Part shown: positions 40,795 to 49,194 of the stretch, piece after piece
Layout: every line of letters begins with the position of its first letter
Position numbering within the stretch: position 1 is the first letter of the stretch
Assembly: GCA_030427245.1 (NCBI GenBank)
Contig: JAUHXA010000003.1
Coordinates: 62,001-126,000 of the forward strand
Direction of reading: 5' to 3'
Length of the DNA: 64,000 bases
Source: Bacteroidia bacterium
GTDB lineage: Bacteria; Bacteroidota; Bacteroidia; Chitinophagales; UBA2359
The notes under the pieces: generated by a model
Told to the model about the DNA's origin: nothing
Database searches by the model: none
The model's input: only the letters and a program-made list of their open reading frames with translations
Position numbers and translations under genes: made by a program

Positions 40795-43257
40795 CTATCT
40801 CAAAACAATCACCTTAGAAAACATCCTTTTCTGTTCGCCATACAGCTCCAAAATCATGGAAGAAGTGGTTGGTTTCAATCCTTCAAGGTTGATTTCGTTT
40901 CCCTGCAATTCGCCAGTGCCTACCAGCATCCCCTGCAAATTGTAGAGTCGGAAATGCGAATATCCAAGAGGTAAGTTTTTGATATACAAATTTTTGTCAG
41001 CAGGCAAAGGATACAAAACAAGATTCTCTTCGATAGCCAAACCTTCAATGTCGACCAATTCACCAAAACCCCAAACCTCTATTTCGGTGATACTGTTCCA
41101 GTCACTTCCTCCTGTATTCCCAAAACCCGTCAATCGAACATATCGAGTATCTATATCTTCAAAATCAATGATTTCAAAATCATCTGTCAAACCTGCACTC
41201 AATGTTCGAGGAACTACATTGGTGAAATTAACATTGTCTGTCGAAACATCTATTTGGTAGTGCGTAGAACGTTCATCTCCGTTGTAGAAGGCCACCTTCA
41301 AGTAACTCACCGTATAAAGTCCGCCCAAATCCAAGGTGATGAACTGCTCTCCCTCTGCCGACCATCGAGTAGAAAAATCTTCATCCAGTACGTTCTCTTT
41401 ACCATTGTCGTGCGTTGCATCCACTTGCTCTGCGCTTGCAGTCACCTCCACCACAGGAAGTTTTTCGCCTCCTAAATCTTTTGGTTCTTGGAATATCTGA
41501 ATTTGACGATTTACAGATTCTCCTATGATAATAACCGTTCCCTGACGCAAAGCAACTTCCGTATTGGCTTCGACATTCACCAAAATGTTTGCACTTCCAG
41601 AGCCTGTTTCCACATCAAAAGAAATCCAATCCATGTCCGCTTCTATTGACCAATCCATATTGCTGTTCAACTCAAATACCTGAGAACCACCATTCGCTTC
41701 AAAAGTCATTTCCGAAACCGATGTAGTGATGTAACCTATACCCGTTTCACCATCATAGTCGGGATGATACGAATATGGCCCGACATCTTCTGCTGTCAAA
41801 GGCGCATATCTGATGGATTCCATGCTGAAATTATCCGCCCCTACCGAACTGCTTTCGCCTCTCTCTTGACCATGTATATCTTCGTCAATAGCTCCTGTAA
41901 GAATGTCATCGGCTGCCAAAACTGGAGTACTTTCGGTAGACCTCCAAGTATTGGTCGCTTCGTCAAAGACCAAATTGGGATTGGTGAGATTGATTTCAGA
42001 TTCAGCAAAAGTTCTTCCATCACTTGACAAAGTCGCTTCTCCCATCGGAAACATTACATTGTTTCGCCAAGTCATATTATCGGGTTCATTGTAGAATTTG
42101 ACGAGGCTGTTTTGAGAACCTTGTACCAAGTTGTAGGCCATGATCACATCTCTTGGAGGTTTGGAGTAGTTGCCATTGTTGTCCATTCCTATCTCGATGT
42201 TGTGGTCGTTGTTGACCAATGTATTGTAGACAATGATGGCTCTTTCGATGCGAAAATGTTTGCTAAGAGAAGAATTTCCAGACTCCGCATCTCCTTCTGT
42301 CAAAGTAATCGGCGCATCCCATCTCTCTCCCTTCAATCCTTCAAAATAGTTGTTAATCACTACATGATCTTCGCCGTAAAGCCGCACTCCCCCCGTACAG
42401 TAAGTGCCATTGTCATCAGAAGAACATTCCGCTCCTCCTCCGAAAAAATAGTTCCCTTCAACGCGGTTTCGGTTGCCATGTCTAAGCGAAATCGTTCCTT
42501 CGCTTTTTGAGATGGTATTGTGGCGAACTACATTGTCACAGCTTTTGACCGAAATGATTTCGGGGTCACCATTACATTCTTCAAAGTAGTTGAATTCAAT
42601 AACTGTATAACCACTTGATTCTGACATCTCACTCCAACCCACTCGAATCGATTCTTTTTCATTCGTAATTCTGGGTTGATTGTCTCTGAACAAGTTGTGG
42701 TCAATCAAATCAAACTGCGACTGTATCGTTTCGCCCGATCCATCAATCGTGATGTAATGCCCTGCTTCTTTTTTCCCTTCAAAGGTATTGTGATCAATTC
42801 GGTTGTGATGGCTCAAAGAGGTCGTTGGCTCATTCCATACCCCTCCAATATAGACCCATTTAGTCGAACTCGTTTCATTCAGTCGGAAGGTATTTCGAGT
42901 AATGCGAATGTTATTGCAGCCCTCTAATTTGACGGCAGTACCATTGTTTTCAAAAACAATTCCTTGAATAATCACATACTCTGAGGTTCGCAATACAAAT
43001 TTGGTTCCATCAACAAAGGTCACCCCTCCAATGCTTTCCGCCCTGATAGTAATGGGAGCTTCCGCAGTCCCTTTTGCAGTAATCGTCATACTGTTTCCAT
43101 CGTATGTGCCGTCTTTGATTTCGATTATGTCTCCTGGAGAGGCTTCATTCACCGTTGATTTCAAGTCGTCTATATCTGTTACAACGACTGTCTGTGCTTG
43201 TGTTAGATTGATCGCAAAGAATAAGAAAAAAAAGCAGATAGTAGTTAAAGTCTTCAT
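40795..43257 (-). CDS. PL6-family polysaccharide lyase (alginate lyase/chondroitinase B-like), secreted by T9SS
   Basis: An 820-residue secreted enzyme. A signal peptide (cut after NLTQAQ, about residue 22) is followed by a right-handed beta-helix at about 25-400 typical of PL6 (VNEASPGDIIEIKDGTYDG, FVLRTSEYVIIQGIVFENNG). The catalytic lysine and arginine of the family fit EIISVKSCDNVVRHNT and GTISLRHGNRNRVEGN. A BACON domain follows (about 505-595, ANGGSQVFELNSNMDWSI), then a discoidin F5/8C carbohydrate-binding domain (about 610-735, DEDFSTRWSAEGEQFITLDL), and a T9SS type-A tail (last 75 residues, LVLYPLPADKNLYI). It cleaves uronic-acid polysaccharides, probably alginate or a chondroitin-like polymer. 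No SusC/D pair adjoins it, so it is not in a classical utilisation locus. Confidence 0.92.
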   Translation of the reverse strand: MKTLTTICFFFLFFAINLTQAQTVVVTDIDDLKSTVNEASPGDIIEIKDGTYDGNSMTITAKGTAEAPITIRAESIGGVTFVDGTKFVLRTSEYVIIQGIVFENNGTAVKLEGCNNIRITRNTFRLNETSSTKWVYIGGVWNEPTTSLSHHNRIDHNTFEGKKEAGHYITIDGSGETIQSQFDLIDHNLFRDNQPRITNEKESIRVGWSEMSESSGYTVIEFNYFEECNGDPEIISVKSCDNVVRHNTISKSEGTISLRHGNRNRVEGNYFFGGGAECSSDDNGTYCTGGVRLYGEDHVVINNYFEGLKGERWDAPITLTEGDAESGNSSLSKHFRIERAIIVYNTLVNNDHNIEIGMDNNGNYSKPPRDVIMAYNLVQGSQNSLVKFYNEPDNMTWRNNVMFPMGEATLSSDGRTFAESEINLTNPNLVFDEATNTWRSTESTPVLAADDILTGAIDEDIHGQERGESSSVGADNFSMESIRYAPLTAEDVGPYSYHPDYDGETGIGYITTSVSEMTFEANGGSQVFELNSNMDWSIEADMDWISFDVETGSGSANILVNVEANTEVALRQGTVIIIGESVNRQIQIFQEPKDLGGEKLPVVEVTASAEQVDATHDNGKENVLDEDFSTRWSAEGEQFITLDLGGLYTVSYLKVAFYNGDERSTHYQIDVSTDNVNFTNVVPRTLSAGLTDDFEIIDFEDIDTRYVRLTGFGNTGGSDWNSITEIEVWGFGELVDIEGLAIEENLVLYPLPADKNLYIKNLPLGYSHFRLYNLQGMLVGTGELQGNEINLEGLKPTTSSMILELYGEQKRMFSKVIVLR

Positions 43258-43474
43258 AGGATAAAAGGAGTTATTTTTAACAAATCAAATTGGTCTACCA
43301 ATTTTTGGTTTGCCAAAAATAAGAAAAAAATGACACGGAGGTAATTTTTCGGAAACTTTCTTTATAGTAAAACAGAAAAGATAGCCTCTGCAATCACCTG
43401 ACTTAAGTAAATGACATTACATTTCCCTCCTTATTATTCTTAACATTACCGACGAGTATATAGTATGAGTTATC

Positions 43475-44791
43475 CTATATAAACCTTCCCACCAAATACT
43501 CCTTAAACGTTTCAAAATCCACTTCTAACCATCCTGCCACTTTCTCCTTGTCCTTCAATGCTGCCAAATCAGCAGGAATCTCTACAGAAGTACCGATAGT
43601 TTCCTCTACAATATCAATGAATTTTGAAGGATGAGCCGTAGCCAAAAAGATGCCATTAACTTGTTTTTCCAAACCATTTGTTCGTAAATATTCCATCAGC
43701 CCTCGATAAGCAATCGCTGTATGCGGACACATGACATAGCCGTATTCATTATAGACTTCCTTCAGAGTTTCCAAGGTTTCGGCATCTGTATAGCTATAAG
43801 CAGAAATGTCTTGACGAATAGATTCGATATCTCCGTCATAAAGGTCTATAATCCGTTGAAAATTACTTGGATTCCCTACATCCATCGCATTTGAGTAAGT
43901 TGCAATCGAAGGGCTAATGGGGTGGTAATTTTCCGTTTTGAGGTATTCTGGAAAAACTTTGTTGGCATTAGTTGCTGCGATAAATTTGGCAATCGGCAAA
44001 CCCATTCGCTTGGCAATTAGACCTGCTGTAATGTTGCCAAAATTTCCGCTTGGCACACAAACAATCATCGGTTTACTCTTGTCCTTCAATTGTTGATAGG
44101 CTCGGAAATAGTAAAACATTTGGGGAATCAAACGTGCCAAACTGATGGAATTGGCGGAAGCCAAACGCATTTTTTGGTTCAGTTCTTCGTCATTGAAGGC
44201 GGTCTTCACCAAAGCCTGACAATCATCAAAAGTACCGTTCACTTCAAGGGCAGAAATATTGTGTCCAAGCGTGGTCAATTGTTTTTCTTGAAGGTCACTG
44301 ACCTTGCCACTTGGATACAAAATAATCACTTCAATATTCGGAACTTGAAAGAAACCTCTTGCCACAGCTCCTCCTGTATCACCCGAAGTAGCTACCAAAA
44401 CATACTGTTTTTCTTGGCTCTCTTTCACAAAATGTCCCATCAATCGAGCCATAAACTGCGCTCCAAAATCTTTGAAGGCTAAGGTCGGTCCATGAAACAA
44501 TTCCAAACAAGCAATGTCATCGTGAACAGACTGCAAAGGCGCATCAAATTGAAGGGCATCCCACACAATCTTTTTCAAAGCCTCCTTATCAATACTGTCT
44601 TCCAACAAACAGTGTGCTACTTCAAAAGCCATTTCTGCAAAAGTCAAATCTTTGATTCCTTCAAAAAAAGAAGCGGGAAGTGGGGTAATGACTTCGGGCA
44701 TATACAAGCCCTTGTCGGAAGGCTGCGATTTCATGACTGCCTCCTCTAAATCTACATTCGGAGATATGTGTTTTGTGCTGTAAAACTGCAT
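43475..44791 (-). CDS. thrC: Threonine synthase
   Basis: A 438-residue PLP enzyme converting O-phosphohomoserine to threonine in the cytoplasm. The short N-terminal domain (MQFYSTKHISPNVDLEEAVM, GLYMPEVITPLP) and the PLP-lysine motif HGPTLAFKDFGAQFM near residue 107 are diagnostic. The phosphate-binding VATSGDTGGAVARGF and VCVPSGNFGNITAGL segments are also present. Length fits the bacterial family. It stands alone; thrA and thrB are not adjacent in the window. A likely promoter lies about 40-70 bases upstream. Confidence 0.96.
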   Translation of the reverse strand: MQFYSTKHISPNVDLEEAVMKSQPSDKGLYMPEVITPLPASFFEGIKDLTFAEMAFEVAHCLLEDSIDKEALKKIVWDALQFDAPLQSVHDDIACLELFHGPTLAFKDFGAQFMARLMGHFVKESQEKQYVLVATSGDTGGAVARGFFQVPNIEVIILYPSGKVSDLQEKQLTTLGHNISALEVNGTFDDCQALVKTAFNDEELNQKMRLASANSISLARLIPQMFYYFRAYQQLKDKSKPMIVCVPSGNFGNITAGLIAKRMGLPIAKFIAATNANKVFPEYLKTENYHPISPSIATYSNAMDVGNPSNFQRIIDLYDGDIESIRQDISAYSYTDAETLETLKEVYNEYGYVMCPHTAIAYRGLMEYLRTNGLEKQVNGIFLATAHPSKFIDIVEETIGTSVEIPADLAALKDKEKVAGWLEVDFETFKEYLVGRFI

Positions 44792-44829
44792 TTAAGTGAA
44801 ATTGGTTTTTTGTTTGTGTTTAGACGCTG

Positions 44830-44861
44830 CAAGATAGTAATTCCATTATTAGGACAAAAAA
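44830..44861 (-). promoter_or_regulatory. Candidate thrC promoter
   Basis: On the minus strand TTTTTTG (44855-44861) and TATCTTG (44830-44836), 18 bases apart, resemble the Bacteroidota -33 and -7 boxes with one deviation in the latter, 38 bases before the thrC start. Confidence 0.4.
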
Positions 44862-44979
44862 CAAGATAAGATATTTGAGTTTTAGATTTTTACTTATATT
44901 TATGCCCCTTTATTCCTTCAATGCCATTTCCTCCAAAACTATATTTCGTTGAAACGAGAATTAACAATGTAAGCATCAA

Positions 44980-44987
44980 TATCTTTG
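44980..44987 (+). promoter_or_regulatory. TAnnTTTG -7 box before the permease, abutting repeat R1
   Basis: TATCTTTG is an exact consensus match. Repeat R1 copy 3 starts 3 bases later, so a transcript from here would carry the whole hairpin in its leader. Confidence 0.4.
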
Positions 44988-44990
44988 ATT

Positions 44991-45113
44991 AGTAAGGGTA
45001 AAAAAATAACTCCTCGTTTTCTTTTGCTAACATACCCCATCCCCCACCGAGAAATCGGGGCAGGCTTTTCAAAAGAGGAATATTGGTCGATGAGTTATTT
45101 TTTCTTTTTTACT
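44991..45113 (+). repeat. Dispersed inverted-repeat element R1, copy 3
   Basis: 123 bases with a single difference from copy 2 (AAAAGAGGAAT in place of AAAAGGGGAAT). It fills much of the 353-base thrC-permease gap and ends 31 bases before the permease start codon. Confidence 0.82.
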
Positions 45114-45144
45114 TAACACAGTTCAATAAAAAAACTTCTCCACT

Positions 45145-47373
45145 ATGAACGACACAATCGACGAACAGTCATTTCACGAAGAAGAATTAAGTCGAGATTT
45201 GGGGCTAACCACCGCATTGGCCATTGGAGTCGGTACGATGATTGCCGCAGGTATATTCACCCTCTCGGGCTTGGCAATCAGAAATGTAGGCTCGGCGGCT
45301 ATTCTTTCGTTTTTGTTGGCAGCATTGGTCGCTTTGTTCACTGCCTTGACCTACTGCGAGTTTGTATCCATTTATCCTCGTTCTGGAGAAGGGTATTTGT
45401 ACGCCCGAAAAACCTATCCTGCCCCACTTGCGTATTTTGTCGGTTGGGCTTTGTTTTTGGGATACGCCTCCTCTTGCGCTTTTTACATCGCCAGTTTGTC
45501 GAGTTACTTCAATGAATTTTTGTGGCACAGTCCTATCGAACAACTTTCGGGCATTGTAGCACTGATAGCGCTAACCATGCTGAACATCAAGGGAACGAAA
45601 GAAAGCGGAAGTTTTCAGGTCATTGTCACAGTGGTCAAAGTGCTGTTGTTGCTGTGGTTCGTTATTGGCGGTTTGAGTTATGTCAATCCCGAAGAAGTAA
45701 TCGCAAAATTCAGTACAGATGTCGTCCAAATTGTCAGCACTTCGGCCTTGGTTTTCATCACCTTTTTTGGTTTTTCTGCCATTGCAGCCTCGGCAGGAGA
45801 AGTGAAAGACCCTGTGAAAAACATTCCAAGAGCCATCTTTTTATCAATGGGAATTGTGACGGTTTTATACACATTGGTCGTTTTAGTGATTTTGGCTGCA
45901 AACCTCACCGAATACAATGAAGCTGCAATGGGCGTAGCTGCCAAAATGTTCTTAGGTGGTGTCGGTGGAATGGTCATTATTGCAGGAGGTTTATTTTCGA
46001 TGATTTCTGCCTCCAATGCCTCGATTATGGCAGGTTCGAGAGTCGCTTTGGCGATGAGTCAATTGGGGCATTTCCCGAAAGAGTTTGGTACTATCAACCC
46101 CAAAACTCGCACCCCCATTATTTCAACTTTCTTGGTGGCAGGAAGCATTTTGATTTTCGTCTTGTTATTGCCTTTGGAGGATTTGGCGCATTTTGCAGAT
46201 ACAGTGCTTTTGTTGGTGTTGATATTGGTCAATGCTGCCTTGATTATACACCGCAAGAAATTTCCCAATATAGAACGTCCCTTCAAAGTACCTTTGGTGC
46301 CAATTTTGCCGGGATTAGGCATCCTTTTTAACCTCTACTTGTTGAGTCAAATTTTCCATCACCCGTTACCCGTAGCCTTAGCATTTGGCGCATTGGCATT
46401 GGGTATGGTGGGTTTTTTGATGTGGAAAGGCACTCAGTCCGAAGCCGAAGCATTGCCGGGAGAGGCTTCAAGAGTAGCAGCAGGGCGTTACAGTCTTTCG
46501 GCAGACGAAAAAGAAACTTTTAGGGTCTTAGTGCCAATAGCGAATCCTGCTACTTTGGACAATTTGATGAAGTTGGCTGCTGCCATTGCCAAAGAAAAAG
46601 GTGGTGAGGTTGTGGCTTTGCGAGTCGTAAATGTACCCGAACAAACGCCTGTGCGTGGAAATCACCGACGATTGGTGGAAGCAGAACAAGAACTTTTGGA
46701 CAGAGCAGACCAAAGCGGAGAAAACTATGGTGTGCCTGTGACTTCTTTGGTCTGTATCTCCCACAGTACTGCAAGGGCAATTTTGGAAATCAGTCGCCGA
46801 CGTGCTTGTGATCTGATTGTGATGGGCTGGAAAGGCTATTCTACAAGAGGAGAGAAAATGCTGGGAGAAATCACCGATGCTGTTGTGACCCATGCCCGAA
46901 CCGACCTTATGCTCGTCAAAATCCCGAATACGGGGCTTCAACTCCAAAACATCCTACTGCCAACAGCTGGAGGCGAGCATGCTCGTGCTGCCGAGCAATA
47001 TGCAGCTTCAATCGGGCGAACCTTCGAAAATGGCAGTGTCACCGTTTGTAGTGTGCAAGCCAAAGACACCAATGCTGAAAGAATCAAAGAGATTACGATG
47101 CAATTGGGCGAGGCAGTTTTGCGGGTCAGCACCAAAAATGGGGTACAAGTCACCAGTAAAATCATTGAACATTCCGACATCACCAAAGGTGTAATCGAGG
47201 AGGGCAAAAACTACGATGCCATCATGGTCGGAGCGACTCGTGACAGTATTTACCCCCAAATCCTCTTTGGCAGCATCCCCGAAAACATTGCTAAGGGTTC
47301 TGAAAACACAGTCATTATGGTAAAACATTACCACCCTGTGAAGGCATTGCTGGGTAGGGTGATTGGGGAGTAA
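45145..47373 (+). CDS. APC-family amino acid permease with two C-terminal Usp domains
   Basis: A 742-residue inner-membrane transporter. Residues about 15-440 contain twelve membrane segments and the APC signatures (LGLTTALAIGVGTMIAAGIF at helix 1, FFGFSAIAASAGEVKDPVKN at helix 6). Residues about 455-590 and 600-735 are tandem universal-stress (UspA) domains (RVLVPIANPATLDNLMKLAA, ACDLIVMGWKGYSTRG; NILLPTAGGEHARAAEQYAA, IMVGATRDS). The family is thought to move amino acids or other cations; the Usp domains may bind ATP and regulate transport. Substrate unknown. Confidence 0.92.
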   Translation: MNDTIDEQSFHEEELSRDLGLTTALAIGVGTMIAAGIFTLSGLAIRNVGSAAILSFLLAALVALFTALTYCEFVSIYPRSGEGYLYARKTYPAPLAYFVGWALFLGYASSCAFYIASLSSYFNEFLWHSPIEQLSGIVALIALTMLNIKGTKESGSFQVIVTVVKVLLLLWFVIGGLSYVNPEEVIAKFSTDVVQIVSTSALVFITFFGFSAIAASAGEVKDPVKNIPRAIFLSMGIVTVLYTLVVLVILAANLTEYNEAAMGVAAKMFLGGVGGMVIIAGGLFSMISASNASIMAGSRVALAMSQLGHFPKEFGTINPKTRTPIISTFLVAGSILIFVLLLPLEDLAHFADTVLLLVLILVNAALIIHRKKFPNIERPFKVPLVPILPGLGILFNLYLLSQIFHHPLPVALAFGALALGMVGFLMWKGTQSEAEALPGEASRVAAGRYSLSADEKETFRVLVPIANPATLDNLMKLAAAIAKEKGGEVVALRVVNVPEQTPVRGNHRRLVEAEQELLDRADQSGENYGVPVTSLVCISHSTARAILEISRRRACDLIVMGWKGYSTRGEKMLGEITDAVVTHARTDLMLVKIPNTGLQLQNILLPTAGGEHARAAEQYAASIGRTFENGSVTVCSVQAKDTNAERIKEITMQLGEAVLRVSTKNGVQVTSKIIEHSDITKGVIEEGKNYDAIMVGATRDSIYPQILFGSIPENIAKGSENTVIMVKHYHPVKALLGRVIGE

Positions 47374-47402
47374 GACAACTTAAATACACTGTTTCAAAAT
47401 GA

Positions 47403-47426
47403 CTAATTTAATATTTTAGTTTGCCT
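47403..47426. repeat. 24-base repeat, copy 1
   Basis: Identical to 61897-61920. It contains AATTTAATATTTTAGTTTGC, and lies 78 bases upstream of the MgtE start. Confidence 0.7.
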
Positions 47427-47503
47427 AAATTTCCAGTTTGACTTCTTCAAAGTTATCATACTACGACAATCACAATTTAGTATTACTTAAAAAAATTCAA
47501 AGG

Positions 47504-48871
47504 ATGCAAACCAAGTCCGAATATATTCAAAGTACCATTGCGGAACTCATCAAAGAAGGGAATACGGATGCTTTGATTCAACAAATCGAAATGCTCAGTT
47601 CCAAAGAAGTGGTCCACCTAATTGGTCATTTGAACATAGAAGAGCAGATGAAACTGTTAACTATTCTGCCACCAGAGGAAGCTGCCGAAGTGATGGAAGA
47701 TATTCCAGAAGCACAAGCAGTGGATATTTTTGAAGAGTTGGATGCCAAAGATGCTGCTGCGATTCTGAACGAAATGGAAAGCAATGAGCAAGCAGACATC
47801 ATCATGGAATTTGACCAAAAGGAAGCACAGGCTATATTGGCAGAAATGGCTCCAGAAGAGGCGGCTCACGTCAGAATGCTCATTGAATATGACTCCGATA
47901 TTGCAGGTGGCTTGATGCGTACCGAATATTTTTCTTTTGATGAAAATCAAACGGTGGCGGAGATTACGGAAGACCTTCGAGCCTATTCAGAACGATACAA
48001 GTACTACAGACTCAAATATATTTTTGTTACCCGTTCAACAGGACAATTGCAGGGGGTTCTGCAAATGCAGGACCTCTTATTGGCAAAACCAACGACTTAT
48101 TTGTCCGAAATAATTTTACCCGAAGTATTATTTGTAAAGGATACTGCAACCTTAGATGAATTGATTGATTTTTTTGATACTTACGATTTTTTGGGCGTTC
48201 CTGTAGTGGATAAGGAACATCACTTAGTAGGGGTTATTTTGCGGGGCGACATTTTGGAAGCAGAAACAGAAAGGGTCACTCAAGAGCATTTGGAAAGTCA
48301 AGGGATTGTGGGGGGAGACGAATTGCGAACCATGCCTGTCTTGATTCGAGCAAAGCGGCGTTTGTCTTGGTTATCTGTCAATATTTTATTGAATCTAATT
48401 GCAGCGAGTGTGATTGCTTATCACCAAGATGTATTGCAATCTGTGATTGCATTAGCCGTCTTTCTGCCGATTATTTCGGACATGAGTGGCTGTTCTGGGA
48501 ATCAAGCGGTGGCAGTCAGTATGCGAGAGCTTTCTCTAGGGGTGGTCAATCCAGGAGAGGTATTGCGGGTATGGTGGCAGGAAGTTTCGGTAGGCCTCAT
48601 CAATGGTTTGGTGTTGGGTTTGTTGATAGGAATTGTTGCTTGGGTGTGGAAAGCCAATATTTTCTTTGGGTTAGTGGTTGGAGGTGCTTTGTGTGTCAAT
48701 ACTTTGGTGGCCGTTTCTCTTGGCGGAACCATACCGCTGCTTCTCAAAGGAATGAAAGTAGATCCTGCGCTGGCTTCAGGACCGATTTTGACAACTGTAA
48801 CCGACATGGTGGGTTTCTTTCTAACCCTGACTTTTGCGTCGCTACTTTTGAGTCAGATTGGGGGGCTTTGA
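47504..48871 (+). CDS. mgtE: MgtE magnesium transporter
   Basis: A 455-residue Mg2+ channel/transporter. The cytoplasmic N domain of helical MgtE repeats (EEAAEVMEDIPEAQAVDIFE, KDAAAILNEMESNEQADIIM) spans about 20-120. Two CBS domains follow at about 125-255 (YIFVTRSTGQLQGVLQMQDL, FDTYDFLGVPVVDKEHHLVG). The five-helix pore is C-terminal, with ISDMSGCSGNQAVAVSMREL and ASGPILTTVTDMVGF, which carry the selectivity and Mg2+ residues. The ATG at 47504 is chosen over an upstream TTG because it gives the family's normal N-terminus. Confidence 0.94.
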   Translation: MQTKSEYIQSTIAELIKEGNTDALIQQIEMLSSKEVVHLIGHLNIEEQMKLLTILPPEEAAEVMEDIPEAQAVDIFEELDAKDAAAILNEMESNEQADIIMEFDQKEAQAILAEMAPEEAAHVRMLIEYDSDIAGGLMRTEYFSFDENQTVAEITEDLRAYSERYKYYRLKYIFVTRSTGQLQGVLQMQDLLLAKPTTYLSEIILPEVLFVKDTATLDELIDFFDTYDFLGVPVVDKEHHLVGVILRGDILEAETERVTQEHLESQGIVGGDELRTMPVLIRAKRRLSWLSVNILLNLIAASVIAYHQDVLQSVIALAVFLPIISDMSGCSGNQAVAVSMRELSLGVVNPGEVLRVWWQEVSVGLINGLVLGLLIGIVAWVWKANIFFGLVVGGALCVNTLVAVSLGGTIPLLLKGMKVDPALASGPILTTVTDMVGFFLTLTFASLLLSQIGGL

Positions 48872-48932
48872 GAGAGGGGTTGTGTTGTTTAACAGCATTT
48901 TAGACAAATAGAGCCAATTGCTTTTTTATCAA

Positions 48933-49073
48933 ATGCTGCAATCTCAAAACTTTCCTCAAAATGGGCTGACAATTTCGGGAACTTTGACTGCTGCCGATAT
49001 TGAAAACAACAAAATCAAAATCCGACAAGATGGGAAAAACGATTGGCTTCTATCTCTGCTTCAACGAAAATGA
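48933..49073 (+). CDS. Small ORF, 46 residues, uncertain
   Basis: MLQSQNFPQNGLTISGTLTA... contains TLTAADIENNKIKIRQDGKN and looks like a piece of a longer folded protein rather than random translation. It overlaps the next small frame by four bases (ATGA). I do not recognise the family. It may be the relic of a decayed gene between mgtE and the restriction operon. Confidence 0.3.
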   Translation: MLQSQNFPQNGLTISGTLTAADIENNKIKIRQDGKNDWLLSLLQRK

Positions 49074-49177
49074 TTAAAAAAGTGATTCGTTTTTATTTGG
49101 GAGAGTGGGTCACGATTCAATTGGGTAAAGATGGTTTGGGAGGAGTGTATTTGAAAAGTATTGGTAAAGCTATTTGA
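49070..49177 (+). CDS. Small ORF, 35 residues, uncertain
   Basis: MIKKVIRFYLGEWVTIQLGK... overlaps the preceding small ORF by ATGA and ends 18 bases before the hsdS stop. No known family. Together they fill the 323-base gap; either a small coupled pair or fragments. Confidence 0.25.
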   Translation: MIKKVIRFYLGEWVTIQLGKDGLGGVYLKSIGKAI

Positions 49178-49194
49178 GCCAAACCTCATCCCAC

